Virus record (IMG/VR): IMGVR_UViG_3300020000_000033
Coordinates: 1 to 43,096 of that record
Length of the DNA stretch: 43,096 bases
DNA from: a virus
Reading direction: 5' to 3' (one strand)
The notes beneath the pieces are model-generated. The model made no database searches. It was not told where the DNA came from and saw only the letters and a program-made list of their open reading frames with translations. This document shows positions 31,995 to 40,798 of this stretch, one piece after another. The translations under genes and the position numbers were made by a program. Position 1 is the first letter of the stretch. The number at the start of each line of letters is the position of its first letter.

Positions 31995-34900
31995 TCACAG
32001 CCCCCTCGCAGAGCGGTAAGTGTTGATCGCAGCGTAGAGCGTAGCCGCCTCGCCAGACGTCAATCCGCCACCGAAGTGCATGATGCTCTGCGTTTGGGCG
32101 GCCGACGCGGTCGAGCTGGAGTCGGCGAGGAAATACATGTTGCCGCTGAACGGAGCAGAGCTGACCGTCGCTCCGGTATGAATGCTTGACCCATTCTTGT
32201 AGATAGCCACGGCATTTGACGCCGTGCGAGAAGCCAGATTGTGGCCACGGCCATCCGAGATCGTGCCAGCGACCGATACGGTGGACCCGTTGTTAAGACG
32301 GAAAGCGAACTGGTCGGAACTGTTTCTGGCGTTGATGCGGGCATTGGTATTGCCGGCAGCATTGGAGCCGCTTTGCTGATTGGTCTCCATCCACAGGCCG
32401 ATATGGGCGCTGTTCTGCAAGAACGACGTGGTAGTGTCGGTGCCGGGGTTGAACTGCGTGTTGAGAAAGGTGTTGAGCGCCCCTGCTGACGTGGCCCCGA
32501 TGGGGGCCGCCGTGCGGAACGTCACGCCGCCATTGACCAGCAGATTGTGGTGGTTGCCAATGAAGTTGAGGCAGCCGTCGGCGTCGTTGCCATTCACCGT
32601 CTTCAACGAGGTATCATAGAAGCCGACGAACTTGGCGAGACCGATGCCCTTGAGCGCGATCATCAAATTGTTGATCGCGGCCTGGTCCGGGCCACCTGGC
32701 GTCGCCGACATGCGGGCGATCAGCGCCGTCGTCTCGGACTCCAACGTGACGCTGGAGACCGTGAAGGCCCATGCGCTGGTGCCGGTGAGACCGGCGAACG
32801 GCATGCCGTCGACATCGACGAACGCCGTAGCGTCTACCTCGACGTAGTAACCAGCCCCGGCGATCATGTCCGCAGTCGGGTTCATCGTCACCGTCTTGGC
32901 AGATATTGCTGCCGTGGTTCCGGGCGTGAACGTCTGCACCGTGCTGTTGTCGCTGGTCTTCTTCAGCCTGACCGTGCCACCGCTGCCGGGGAACACGTTC
33001 TCAGAGAACGTCAGCACGAGGTTGTCACTGGGTAGCGCCGACGTCGAGCCGCTGGCCGGCGACTTCGAGACCGGCGTCGGTGCCGTCATCGCCGTGGTGA
33101 CGGCGAACAGCGCCGAGGTGTTGCCGATATACAGTTGCCCATTGACGACGGCACTGGAGGTGCCGGAAGCCTGCGCCAGTTCGTACTGCACGCGCTGCCC
33201 CGGGTTGATCGTGCTGGCAGCATTGGTGAACGGCAGGACTACTGTGGTGCCATCGCTGGCGAAGATGCGGTAACGGTCACCGGCGGTGACGCGCGCCGCC
33301 GACAGTTTGATCGGCGTGCCATTGTCGATTCCGGTGATCGACGCTGTGATCGCGCTGAGCACGTCAAGCTGATTGGTATCGGCGTTGACGCCCGCCATCG
33401 ACCACGCCGCCGGCGTGAAGTCGGGGAATGGCGCGTTGATAGTGCCGGCCATCGGCAGGGTCTCGAAGTTCGCAGGCCACGTCACCGCACCGCCGCCGGC
33501 GCCGACACCGTATGCACCATAGATCGGGTTGGAGACAGCCGGCTTGCTGGTGCCTGCGTTCCACGGACGGTTGGTGAAGGTGGCGATGACGTTGCCTTCG
33601 GTCAGCCCCTTGAACGAGGTGCCGAAGAAGTTCTCCTCGTAGGAGCCGCATAGCGGGAACGAGCTCCCAAGGCCGCCGTCCTCCGCCGACTTGTCTCCGT
33701 CGTCCATCTGGTCGGTGTAGAGCGTATTGACGACGACGTGGTGGTCGTAGGGGCCACCGCCCGTGACTGCGGCTACGGTGGTGCTGCAATGGAAATTGTT
33801 GGTGTAGACGCCCCTGCTGTCGCCGTAGACGTTCCGGTCACGCGCCACGGTGATGTTAACGCCGGTCAGTCCCGCCGAGGCCGTGAAGATCAGCGCCGGC
33901 GGAGTGGATGTCGAGTAGATGCCAGGGTCGGTGATGATGACGCTGCCGTTGACGACGGAGCCACCGGCAACGGTGAACGTCCCGGCCGGCTGTTCCTGCA
34001 TCGAGGCGAGGGACTGGAAGCCCAGCGCGAAGGTGCCGTTGGCACCGCCGGAGCCGCCGCTGACGAAAGTGACGGTGCCAAGACCGACATAGGTCTGTGA
34101 TGAGATCGCGATGCCTGGATTGCTGCGGCGCGGCGTGATTGACCACGCCGTCGATGCGTAGGTCGCGCTGAGCAGCGGGGTGTCTGACGGCACCGTGGTG
34201 GTGATCGTCTTGGCGAAGTCGTCGACCGCCGCAATGTTGAAGACGTTGCGCGTTCCGACGCTGGTGGTTGTTCCCACCGTCAGGAAGAAACTTTCGTCGA
34301 GCGGCACCTGCGACAAATCAGGCGAACCATTGAGATGAATGATCTTGTTGTCGCCGCCGCCAACGCCGTCGCCGCTGTAGAAGCCGATGCCGGTCTTGGC
34401 GATGGCTGGATTGTTGAAGCTGGAGTTACGGTCGTAGGCGACCGTCACGTAGGCGATGCCGCTGGCCTCGTCGCAGTTGTCGACTAGCACGGCGAGACCG
34501 TCGGTGACGCCGGTGAACAGGCAGCCGATAATCTGGCTGTTCTTGAACTTGGTCTCCGGGTGGTAGCTGACGCGGTCCATCTTGGCGCATGAAGCGCTGT
34601 TGCGCAGCTTGCCGCCGAAGGTCACCAGCCCCTTGTAGAGGATGTTCTGGAAGTGCTGCCCTTCCACCCAGGCGCCATTGTACGAGTGCATCGAGGTGTG
34701 GTTCTGGACCGTCTCCTGCCCGTTGCCCCAGAACGGGCCGCTGAAGCACCACGACAGTTCGACATCGGAGCCGGTGAACGACGTCGCGCCGTTGCCCATG
34801 TCCATCATGCGGGTTTGCGTCAGCTTGTTGACGTTGCCCGACGGGATGTTGCTGCCGCGCATGGTGATGGCATTGATGTCGTGGACCCAGCACTCGTCGA

Positions 34901-36146
34901 CGAGGATGCCGGCGACGCAGGAGGTGCCGGCATAGCGGCCCATGGTCTGCGGCCAGCTGTTGGCGTAGCCGGTCTTGTGGATGGTGTCGGAGCGGAACTC
35001 GCAGCGCCACGCCGCGATGTTGGAATTGGTGATGCCGACGCCGGCACCCTGGAACTCCCAGCAGGCGATCTCGCTGTCGTCCACCGCTGGCGCGTTGGGT
35101 TTGGGCAGATAGAACCTGACGTTCTCGAAGCGCACCTTACTGGCGGCATTGAACAGGTTGCGGCCCTTGATGACGCCATTGCCGGTGCGGTGCGAATAAT
35201 TCGTCACTGCCGCCGGGAAGCGGTGGGATCGGACAGTGACGAGGCTGGCGTAGTTGACGACCCATGACGGTGCGGCATGCTCGCCGTCCCTGAGCAGGAT
35301 GGTCTTGCCGCCGGCCGAGGTGATGGCGGCGAACGGCCATGCGTCGCCAGGTGCCATCGAGTAGGCGTTGGCCGTGGCGGAGATGGTGACCTGAATGACA
35401 CCAAGCGCCGTCGTACAGGTCAGCGTGGCCGCTGCTGGCGCAGTCGAGCAGACAATGCGTCCACTCGCCACCGACCATCCAACACCGCCGGTCACCGCTG
35501 TGATGTTGACCTCGTTGCCGTCGTTGTCGATGGCCTTGGCGCCCCCCGTGCCAGCCGCCGTCAGCGCGCCAAATGCGATGGTCTGGTTGGCAATGCCGCC
35601 CGAGGATACGATTGTTCCTGTCGTTGGCAGCGAGGTGCTGGTTCCGACCGAGTTGGTAGCGGTCACGAGACAAGTGATTGTCTTGCCCAGATCGAGCGTG
35701 GTGAGCAGATAGGTGTCGCCGATCGCCGCCGGGATGTCGACGCCATTGCGCTTCCACTGCTTGGTGATCGTGGGGGTAGGATCGCCAGTGACGGTGCCGC
35801 TGGTGCAGGTCAGCGTCGAGCCTACGGTCTCTATGCCGGTGATGTCTGCCTCGACCGTGAAAGATGGAATGCTACTGACGCCGCCGCCACCATCGATATT
35901 CGGCACCGTCAGTGTCGCGTCGGTCTCTACCGGCGGCGTCGTCGATACGGCGCCGCTGCCGCCCCCTCCTGTCGGATACGGCTGCCACGCCTGCAATGTC
36001 ATCACCGACGCAAAGACGAAGTTGGGGTCGGCCGGAACGGCGGCATTGGCGCCGCCCACCGCGCCGGCCTTCTCTTCGGAGGTCTTCGGCAGGTAAGCGT
36101 CGGTGCTGTTGGCGTCAGCAGACGTCCGCATGTAATAGGTGACCAC
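31995..36146 (-). CDS. Giant tailspike/tail-fibre-like protein
   Basis: The 1383-aa protein begins with TDAYLPKTSEEKAGAVGG (about 15-32) and QPYPTGGGG, shared with three neighbouring proteins. It has an Ig/PKD-like part (about 90-180: GIETVGSTLTCTSGTVTG), a long region of short strands with right-handed beta-helix character (about 270-760: RFENVRFYLP, ITNSNIAAWRCEF, ILVDECWVHDINA, FKNSQIIGCLF), an SbsA/Big_5-like Ig domain (PTPVSKSPASGSTSALPSDN, VLTFSENVFPG), and a C-terminal beta-rich domain (about 1180-1383). Beta-helix spikes often bind or cut host polysaccharides. GTG start at 36146 follows GGAGA. It is placed in the head cluster next to portal, which is unusual for a spike. Confidence 0.7.
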   Translation of the reverse strand: MVTYYMRTSADANSTDAYLPKTSEEKAGAVGGANAAVPADPNFVFASVMTLQAWQPYPTGGGGSGAVSTTPPVETDATLTVPNIDGGGGVSSIPSFTVEADITGIETVGSTLTCTSGTVTGDPTPTITKQWKRNGVDIPAAIGDTYLLTTLDLGKTITCLVTATNSVGTSTSLPTTGTIVSSGGIANQTIAFGALTAAGTGGAKAIDNDGNEVNITAVTGGVGWSVASGRIVCSTAPAAATLTCTTALGVIQVTISATANAYSMAPGDAWPFAAITSAGGKTILLRDGEHAAPSWVVNYASLVTVRSHRFPAAVTNYSHRTGNGVIKGRNLFNAASKVRFENVRFYLPKPNAPAVDDSEIACWEFQGAGVGITNSNIAAWRCEFRSDTIHKTGYANSWPQTMGRYAGTSCVAGILVDECWVHDINAITMRGSNIPSGNVNKLTQTRMMDMGNGATSFTGSDVELSWCFSGPFWGNGQETVQNHTSMHSYNGAWVEGQHFQNILYKGLVTFGGKLRNSASCAKMDRVSYHPETKFKNSQIIGCLFTGVTDGLAVLVDNCDEASGIAYVTVAYDRNSSFNNPAIAKTGIGFYSGDGVGGGDNKIIHLNGSPDLSQVPLDESFFLTVGTTTSVGTRNVFNIAAVDDFAKTITTTVPSDTPLLSATYASTAWSITPRRSNPGIAISSQTYVGLGTVTFVSGGSGGANGTFALGFQSLASMQEQPAGTFTVAGGSVVNGSVIITDPGIYSTSTPPALIFTASAGLTGVNITVARDRNVYGDSRGVYTNNFHCSTTVAAVTGGGPYDHHVVVNTLYTDQMDDGDKSAEDGGLGSSFPLCGSYEENFFGTSFKGLTEGNVIATFTNRPWNAGTSKPAVSNPIYGAYGVGAGGGAVTWPANFETLPMAGTINAPFPDFTPAAWSMAGVNADTNQLDVLSAITASITGIDNGTPIKLSAARVTAGDRYRIFASDGTTVVLPFTNAASTINPGQRVQYELAQASGTSSAVVNGQLYIGNTSALFAVTTAMTAPTPVSKSPASGSTSALPSDNLVLTFSENVFPGSGGTVRLKKTSDNSTVQTFTPGTTAAISAKTVTMNPTADMIAGAGYYVEVDATAFVDVDGMPFAGLTGTSAWAFTVSSVTLESETTALIARMSATPGGPDQAAINNLMIALKGIGLAKFVGFYDTSLKTVNGNDADGCLNFIGNHHNLLVNGGVTFRTAAPIGATSAGALNTFLNTQFNPGTDTTTSFLQNSAHIGLWMETNQQSGSNAAGNTNARINARNSSDQFAFRLNNGSTVSVAGTISDGRGHNLASRTASNAVAIYKNGSSIHTGATVSSAPFSGNMYFLADSSSTASAAQTQSIMHFGGGLTSGEAATLYAAINTYRSARGL

Positions 36147-36155
36147 CGCCGTCTC

Positions 36156-38468
36156 CTACTGCATCGGCCCCGGCGGGGGCCCCTGGTTGACGGTGCCGGG
36201 TCGCGGTCCGGCGCCGTTGGGGCCGCCGGAATCCGGTCCCGACGGCCTCTGCGGCGAGCCGACGCCTGGTGGTGCGCCCATCGGCGGCGCACCGAGCATC
36301 GGCGGCGGCGCCACCGCCATCGCTGCTTCCATCTGGTCCTTGAACTGGTCGAGGAGCTCGATCACGCCGCGGCTGTTGCGCACCGGATGCAGGAACATCC
36401 TGAGCAGCTCGAGGCTCAGCTGGATGACCTGCGGTGGCGGCAGAATGCCGGTCTGCAGCATCTGGCCGGCCCCCATCATGACCGCCTGCACCGATTGCAT
36501 GACCTGCGCCATCGACTGCTGCTCGGTCTGCTCGTCGACCTCGACGGTGGAGTCCGATTCGATATCGATGGCGCAGGTGCGAGCGAAGTCCGAGCGTAGG
36601 ATGGCCAGGATGGCGGGAGTGACTTCCTCCCCGGTCATCGCAGTCAGCGTCTCGGCGTCGAAATTCTTGGCGATGATCTCGGCCTGCAGCCGCATCAGGT
36701 CTCTGGCGAAATTTGCAGCAGCGTTCTTCTGGTCCTGCAGCCGGACCACGCCCATCGAGCCCTTGATGCGCTGCGCCGTGGCGGTTTCCGACGCCTTGGT
36801 GGCGCCGCGCATGATGTCGGAGATGCCGGCGATCTCGTAGATGGCCTGCTTCTGCGCCTCACGGGCGATCAGCAGCTTGTCGAGCGCCTGCATCCAGATC
36901 TCGATCGGCACCATCCAGATGTGGTTCTGCAGGCCGCCGTTGATCATGTCGACGCCGTCGACCGGGATCATCTTCTGGTCATCGGCGGCCAGCAGGCCGG
37001 CGATGTCGGACGAGGCGGAATTGTAGGCACCGCGCACCTTGATCTGCTTGGTCAGGTTGGAGATGCGCACCGACGTCGTCTCGAGGTCTTCGGCGAGCCT
37101 GGCGTAGAGGTCGTAGAACGGCTTCGGGATGCGGCTGTCGGAGGTCGACACCGCCAGCATCGCGCCGGGCGTGCAGAAGAAGCCGCCCAGCTGCAGGCTG
37201 TCGGGGTCGATGCGCAGGTCGAGGCCGCCGGCCTCGCGCATGAACCAGATGATGCGCGGATCGGCGGGGTCGGTGCGGTCCCAGATCTCCCAGACCATCG
37301 CCTTCCTGATGGCATTGCCGAGCTTCTCGGCGGTCTTGGTGTAGCCGCCGCCGGACGGCGGTGACTTGGCCGCCGATTCCTCGGTCCACTTCAGCAGGGT
37401 CTCGATCTTGCCGTCGGCGACGATCTTGTCGAACTCCGGCATGCCCTCGAATTCGCGGGTCAGTTCCTCCTTGGTGAAGAGGTGGCGGAAGGCCTCCCAT
37501 TTCTTGTCGACGTCCTGGCGCACCGGGTCGCAAAGGTAATCTTCCCAGTAGACATACTCGATGTCGGTGGTTTCCCAGACCTTGACCATCTCCGGCGGCG
37601 GCGCCGGCGCATCGGGCGGCAGCATTTCGGCCATGCCGGGCGTCTGCATCTTCTGCATCTCGACCAGCTTCGGCTTCCAGCGGACGCGGCAGATGCCGCG
37701 GCCAGGCAGCAGCACGTCCTTGACCGCCGTCTTGACGGCCTCGTGCGAGGCCTCCTCCTGGACGACGATCTCCAGCGCCTTTTCCATGACGGCGGCGGCG
37801 GTGTCGATGTCCTCGGGGTCGGGACCGGGCTGCGGCACCTCCATCATCGGCGGCGGCATGCCGGCGCCGGGCGGCATCGGCAGCGGGCCCATCCCAGGCG
37901 GAGCCATCCCGGGCGAAGCCATCCCGAGAGGACCCTGCGGTGGCGGGCCCATCTCGGGCGGCCCCAACGGCGGCGGGACGGGAGGCTGCCCCACGCCGCC
38001 GGGAGGCATCATCGGGGGCATTGGACCCGGGGTGATCGGCTGTGACAAGCTAGGTTGCCCCAAACCCGTGCCTGGCGGCATCATAGGCGGTGGTGGCGCC
38101 GGGATCATCTTGCGGGCCTGGATGAAGCGGCTGCGCACCACCGGCGTCGGCGGCTTGGCGTAGACCGCCGGCAGCATCACCTCGGTGTTCGGGTACAAAA
38201 TGTTGAAGTGCTGGCCGCCCGCATTCCTTGCCGACCGCGGGCTGGACGTGCCCGGGCCGTCATTGCGGTAGATGCCGACAATTTCCCGTCCTCTGCGACG
38301 CCAGTTCTGCTCGGCGCGCTCGGCGTCGGACAGGCACTGTTCCCAGTAACGTCTGTCGACCTCGCGATCGTCGCCCTCCTTGCCCTCGATCGGCGCAGCA
38401 TTCGGCTTGCCGGTCTCGGCCTGCGAGGGTTCGGTCGGTTGCGGCTTGAGGTCGGGGTCAACGGCCAC
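36156..38468 (-). CDS. Portal protein
   Basis: The 770-aa protein carries portal features: an N-terminal region (RRYWEQCLSDAERAEQNWRR), a middle beta part (CRVRWKPKLVEMQK; DIEYVYWEDYLCDPVRQDVD), and long C-terminal helices (FARDLMRLQAEIIAKNFDAE; MAQVMQSVQAVMMGAGQ). It forms the dodecameric DNA entry ring and binds terminase and the adaptor. Two features stand out: a Pro/Met/Gly-rich insert at about 122-210 (MMPPGTGLGQPSL, GPPPQGPLGMASPGMAPPGM) and a similar Pro/Gly tail after about 705. Start is GTG directly after the preceding stop. Call is firm; insert role unknown. Confidence 0.8.
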   Translation of the reverse strand: MAVDPDLKPQPTEPSQAETGKPNAAPIEGKEGDDREVDRRYWEQCLSDAERAEQNWRRRGREIVGIYRNDGPGTSSPRSARNAGGQHFNILYPNTEVMLPAVYAKPPTPVVRSRFIQARKMIPAPPPPMMPPGTGLGQPSLSQPITPGPMPPMMPPGGVGQPPVPPPLGPPEMGPPPQGPLGMASPGMAPPGMGPLPMPPGAGMPPPMMEVPQPGPDPEDIDTAAAVMEKALEIVVQEEASHEAVKTAVKDVLLPGRGICRVRWKPKLVEMQKMQTPGMAEMLPPDAPAPPPEMVKVWETTDIEYVYWEDYLCDPVRQDVDKKWEAFRHLFTKEELTREFEGMPEFDKIVADGKIETLLKWTEESAAKSPPSGGGYTKTAEKLGNAIRKAMVWEIWDRTDPADPRIIWFMREAGGLDLRIDPDSLQLGGFFCTPGAMLAVSTSDSRIPKPFYDLYARLAEDLETTSVRISNLTKQIKVRGAYNSASSDIAGLLAADDQKMIPVDGVDMINGGLQNHIWMVPIEIWMQALDKLLIAREAQKQAIYEIAGISDIMRGATKASETATAQRIKGSMGVVRLQDQKNAAANFARDLMRLQAEIIAKNFDAETLTAMTGEEVTPAILAILRSDFARTCAIDIESDSTVEVDEQTEQQSMAQVMQSVQAVMMGAGQMLQTGILPPPQVIQLSLELLRMFLHPVRNSRGVIELLDQFKDQMEAAMAVAPPPMLGAPPMGAPPGVGSPQRPSGPDSGGPNGAGPRPGTVNQGPPPGPMQ

Positions 38469-39182
38469 TTAGCCGAGCCCCAGCAGTCTGCGGATGGCGT
38501 TCGGGTCTATGCTCGGCTGGCCGTACATACCCTGCGGCCGGCCCTCGCCCATGAGCGGATCAGAAAAAGCCGGGGGCGGAGGCGGCCGGGTGGTGCCTAT
38601 GTGCAGCCCGTTTTGAGGCGCGGTTTGCATCATATTATTGTCCTGCGGAAACTGCGGCGAAACGGGAGGCGCCGACGGCACCGGCGGCACGTAGCCGATT
38701 CCCGACATGCCCATGCCCTGCGGCGCACCGGCACCCATCGGATCGGGCGGCCGCGGCGGCGACACCGCGAGGTCCGGCGAGAAGGACGGCATCGGCGGCG
38801 TCGGGATGCCTGATCCGATGCCTGGCGGTGGTGACGGCATCAGTGAATTCGGCTCCGACGTCGGCGAGCGAGTCGGCCGTGCCGCCGGGATCGGCGCGGA
38901 CGAAGGCAGCGAGAAATTGCTCTTGCGCTTGGTCGAGGAGGTCTTGCGGCGGTCGGTGCTGGCGGGAGCGGCCTTGCCAGCGGGAGCCGCAGCCTTGGCG
39001 GCGGGCTTGTCGTGCATGTGGCGCTGCGCGGTGGAATTGCCGTAGCCCGACGCGATGTTGGTCTTGCGGACCGCCTCGTCGCGGTCCTTGTAGCGGGCCA
39101 TGTTCTTCTTGAGGAGGGCGTTGTAGTCGCCGCCGCCGGCCTTGTCCTTTTTCTTGCCGGAAAGGCTGAACGGACTGGCCAT
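38469..39182 (-). CDS. Basic, Pro-rich protein between TerL and portal
   Basis: The 237-aa product starts MASPFSLSGKKKDKAGGGDY, has a basic, Ala/Lys-rich first third (KAAAPAGKAAPASTDRRKTS) and a Pro/Gly/Met/Ser-rich remainder (PSPPPGIGSGIPTPPMPSFS) resembling the portal insert in composition. No fold or catalytic motif is visible; likely a disordered head protein that may contact DNA or portal. Its stop is followed immediately by the portal start. ATG at 39182 follows GAGGA. Confidence 0.6.
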   Translation of the reverse strand: MASPFSLSGKKKDKAGGGDYNALLKKNMARYKDRDEAVRKTNIASGYGNSTAQRHMHDKPAAKAAAPAGKAAPASTDRRKTSSTKRKSNFSLPSSAPIPAARPTRSPTSEPNSLMPSPPPGIGSGIPTPPMPSFSPDLAVSPPRPPDPMGAGAPQGMGMSGIGYVPPVPSAPPVSPQFPQDNNMMQTAPQNGLHIGTTRPPPPPAFSDPLMGEGRPQGMYGQPSIDPNAIRRLLGLG

Positions 39183-39195
39183 GGCGGGGATCCTC

Positions 39196-39215
39196 GTCAA
39201 GCTGTGGGGCTTGAC
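39196..39215. other. Small hairpin upstream of the Pro-rich protein gene
   Basis: GTCAAGC (39196-39202) and GCTTGAC (39209-39215) form a perfect 7-bp inverted repeat with a 6-base loop in the 88-base gap after the terminase C-terminal frame. CTTGAC, which resembles the alphaproteobacterial -35 consensus, occurs on each strand here, but no convincing -10 follows. Role undecided. Confidence 0.35.
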
Positions 39216-39270
39216 CGGAATCAGATACCACATCCAGCGATAATCGCAATTCGTACCGTGGTACAGGAGC

Positions 39271-39744
39271 CTAGTGGAGGTCTTTCAGCTTGAAGACATT
39301 GGCGATGAGATACGGGTTCTTGTCGTCGGTCTTGGTTATGCGGGCGCCAAAGGGGCGTGACAGGCAGGAATAACGCAATTCGTCGACCGCGTGGTCCTCG
39401 GCGTCCGAATCGAGATCCTCCGGGTTGTAGGGGTCGTGCTGCATCATCGGCAGGGTTCTAATCAAGTGCCTGCACGTTTCAAACATGAACAACATTGGAT
39501 TGCCGTCAGCATCACCTTTCAATCTATAGCGGACCTGGTCCCAGCCACCCATTCTTTTGTCGGCGGATTTTCGGGTGTTGTCGGCGCGGCGGAAAGGAGC
39601 GCCATGACGAGCGAGGGTTTCAGCGATCGAGGGGCCAGAGATAACCGCAAACGCCGACGGGTCCAGGACGCCATAGGCCATCTTGAGACGTCGTCCGCCC
39701 TGCGTTTCCCTGTGGACGATGCCATGCGCTACCTCCTTCGCCGT
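39271..39744 (-). pseudogene. terL: Terminase large subunit, C-terminal nuclease part in a shifted frame
   Basis: This frame continues the terminase large subunit: TAKEVAHGIVHRETQGG, MAYGVLDPSAFAVISGPSIA, FRRADNTRKSADKRMGGWDQ, then DLDSDAEDHAVDELRYSCLS. It supplies the later nuclease acids (Asp in VLDPSAF and in HAVDELRY). It is in the -1 frame relative to 39729-40685; joining the two at the ATA codon 39744-39746 restores VGLHITAKEVA as in intact homologues. The frame is open back to 39861. The first in-frame ATG (39681) has no good ribosome-binding site. Either a disabling deletion, a programmed frameshift, or a sequence error. Confidence 0.75.
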
Positions 39745-40685
39745 ATGTGCAAACCTACGTTCGCCTTCTCGCAGCCATACCACTCGGCGTAGCGGATGAT
39801 GGCGTGGCGCTTCAGAATACGACCGTTGTGGGGAGTGTCGTCTTGAACGTGCGCATACCATCCCACCGAGAAGGGCTTGGCGGAGCCCCAGTCCATGGCG
39901 CGCCAGCGGATCCAGTGGTCGGGGATGTCGAACGGCTCGATGACATGCCGGTCGCGCGAAAACTCAGGGAAAAAGGCTCCTTCGATAACGGTCCAGTCGC
40001 CGAGTAGCCAGGCCCGAACCAGTTCAGGGCTACCCACTGCCTTAAGACGGTTGACGTAGCCGGGATCGCTGTCGAGCAGCGCAGGATTGTCGCGAAGCTT
40101 GGCGGGGATGAAGGTTCTGGTGAGACCCGATTCCGGGTCCGTCGTGATGGCGTATTCACCGGGGTCAATGATCCACTCCTTGACCCAGCCGTGGCCTGCA
40201 CCGCCGGGGTTGCAGGTGGCGCGGAATTGCGGCCTGATGCCCTTGCTGCTCCTGAGCGTTCCCAGCAGCTTGAAGACGGGGTCGGGTTGCGAAAACTGAG
40301 TGAGCTCTTCCACATATACCCGGGTGAGCGACCAACCCTGGTAGTTCTCGGCATCGCGATCGTTTTCGAGGTAAGCGCAATTCAGCCGGGCACCGTTTGC
40401 GAAGCGGAATACGTTGCCCTTTTCCGCGTAACGCGCCGCGTTGCCATACATCCGGATCGCCGTGGCGATAGTGTCCTTGAGATCCTCCCGGGATCGCCGC
40501 ACGATCAGACCGACTGCGTCCGCACCGTGATCCTCCGCGTGAATCCAGAACTCGCCAAGCGAAGCGTAAGTCTTGCCGCCGCCGCGAGCGCCACCGTAGA
40601 CAACGATATCCGTCGGGCATTTAAGGAACGCCAGCTGCGGCCCCGCCTGCGGGACGAAACCGAGCCGGACTGAGACAGCGGTCAT
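39729..40685 (-). CDS. terL: Terminase large subunit, N-terminal ATPase part
   Basis: The 318-aa frame carries the packaging ATPase: Walker A GGARGGGKT (31-39), Walker B TRVYVEEL (121-128), the coupling motif ATCNPGG (157-162) and the first nuclease Asp in MDWGS (D265). It ends after VGLHIRRRR at a TAG, about 160 residues short of typical terminases; the missing part is in the frame at 39271-39744. ATG at 40685 overlaps the micro-gene's stop as ATGA; a GTG at 40694 adds three residues. The codons before the stop (CGG CGA AGG AGG) are rare-type arginines. Packaging needs both halves, so expression of a joined product is of interest. Confidence 0.85.
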   Translation of the reverse strand: MTAVSVRLGFVPQAGPQLAFLKCPTDIVVYGGARGGGKTYASLGEFWIHAEDHGADAVGLIVRRSREDLKDTIATAIRMYGNAARYAEKGNVFRFANGARLNCAYLENDRDAENYQGWSLTRVYVEELTQFSQPDPVFKLLGTLRSSKGIRPQFRATCNPGGAGHGWVKEWIIDPGEYAITTDPESGLTRTFIPAKLRDNPALLDSDPGYVNRLKAVGSPELVRAWLLGDWTVIEGAFFPEFSRDRHVIEPFDIPDHWIRWRAMDWGSAKPFSVGWYAHVQDDTPHNGRILKRHAIIRYAEWYGCEKANVGLHIRRRR

Positions 40686-40798
40686 CGCATCCACGGCATC
40701 GGTATGAGGCGGTCGAGATCACGGCCCAGTCTGGCGTTCATCCTGGCCAGCCGCTTGGCGATCCTGCGGAGCAGCTTCTTGCGCTTCTTCGGGGTCAT
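40682..40798 (-). CDS. 38-aa highly basic micro-protein between terS and terL
   Basis: MTPKKRKKLLRRIAKRLARM, then NARLGRDLDRLIPMPWMR. Nearly half of the first 20 residues are Lys or Arg and the segment should form a basic amphipathic helix. ATG 40798 overlaps the TerS stop and its TGA overlaps the TerL ATG, both as ATGA, so it is embedded in the terminase operon. DNA or RNA binding, or a coupling role in packaging, is possible. Short length keeps confidence moderate. Confidence 0.6.
   Translation of the reverse strand: MTPKKRKKLLRRIAKRLARMNARLGRDLDRLIPMPWMR

Noticed and set aside
39519-39725. 68-aa minus-strand frame with AAGGAGG before its ATG inside terL
   Set aside because: The frame is Ser/Arg/Pro shadow sequence out of frame with both terminase parts; the AAGGAGG may matter for frameshifting rather than for this frame.
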